Below, piece by piece: positions 4,954 through 5,046 of a stretch of DNA of 5,046 nt. The first letter of the stretch is position 1, and every line of letters starts with the position of its first letter. The DNA is taken from the NCBI GenBank assembly GCA_903904765.1, contig CAIVEA010000676.1, positions 1 through 5,046 on the forward strand, given 5' to 3'. The translations under genes were made by a program, and so were the position numbers. The stretch is from an uncultured Chloroflexota bacterium (lineage in GTDB: Bacteria; Chloroflexota; Anaerolineae; Aggregatilineales; Phototrophicaceae). A model generated the notes under the pieces. The model had not been told where the DNA came from and did not search any database. It saw nothing but the letters and a program-made list of their open reading frames with translations.

Positions 4954-5014
4954 GTAAGGTTCATTTGGCAAACTTTCAATCACCACAAAAGAAAGGAGAG
5001 CCAAATGAACCTAC
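4954..5014 (+). promoter_or_regulatory. Long inverted repeat sequestering the ribosome site and start codon of the downstream gene
   Basis: AGGTTCATTTGGC (4957-4969) is perfectly complementary to GCCAAATGAACCT (5000-5012); two more pairs form beyond a single bulged A at 4956 (4954-4955 with 5013-5014). Inside, CTTTC (4973-4977) pairs with GAAAG (4991-4995). In RNA the outer stem buries the ATG at 5005-5007 and the inner stem takes part of the AAGGAG ribosome site. Any transcript entering from the left would therefore start the gene poorly. Pairing is read directly; the regulatory effect is inferred. Confidence 0.7.
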
Positions 5015-5046
5015 GAAAACTATACCAGTGGGTGAAGAAAACAAGC
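5005..5046 (+). CDS. First 14 codons of an unidentified gene, cut off by window edge
   Basis: An ATG at 5005 follows AGGAG (4994-4998) with 6-base spacing and opens a frame reading MNLRKLYQWVKKTS to the window end. The peptide is basic and too short for family assignment. Its codons (CTA twice, CGA, AAA) and the A-rich bases before it contrast with the CTG/GCG-rich genes to the left, hinting at acquired DNA. The start lies inside the inverted repeat at 4954-5014, a layout known at the left ends of some insertion sequences, so a transposase is one candidate. An ordinary chromosomal gene under translational control is another. The start is well supported by the ribosome site; the identity is not. 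Confidence 0.55.
   Translation, partial: MNLRKLYQWVKKTS

Overview
The window is visibly GC-rich and tightly packed. It reads as a chromosomal stretch of a bacterium, probably a Chloroflexota (Anaerolineae-like) lineage. That guess rests on the archaeal-type (ApgM) phosphoglycerate mutase, the SHOCT and DUF4399-like envelope proteins, the lone MNT nucleotidyltransferase and tRNA genes without an encoded CCA end. It is an inference from gene style, not from a marker gene. Bacterial Shine-Dalgarno sites, sigma70-type promoters and intrinsic terminators are all readable.

Layout. Positions 1-1253 (+): the 3' part of a PadR-family regulator gene is followed 22 bases later by an alpha/beta hydrolase gene; the two look like one operon. 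A hairpin terminator at 1296-1322 separates this operon from a convergent minus-strand tRNA cluster, tRNA-Pro(TGG) - tRNA-Gly(TCC) - tRNA-Met(CAT) in transcription order, with its own promoter at 1602-1630. A strong divergent promoter at 1672-1700 drives a plus-strand gene for a two-TM protein with a C-terminal SHOCT domain (1737-2393). Between this gene and the next, convergent ones lies a 78-base region with long inverted arms. Two minus-strand genes follow: a small MNT-type nucleotidyltransferase without its usual HEPN partner, and upstream of it an exported, membrane-anchored DUF4399-like protein. A perfect TTGACA -35 box with a 17-base spacer drives the plus-strand apgM gene (3615-4829), a glycolysis/gluconeogenesis enzyme, which ends at a clean 12-bp terminator.

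The last ~110 bases differ in style: they are AT-rich with A-runs. They hold the start of an unidentified gene (5005 onward) whose Shine-Dalgarno and start codon are folded into a long inverted repeat (4954-5014). This is the most unusual signal in the window. It fits either a translational switch or the left end of an insertion sequence whose transposase is protected from read-through expression.

No defence system, CRISPR array, rRNA or complete mobile element is visible. Most of the window is ordinary housekeeping and envelope gene content.
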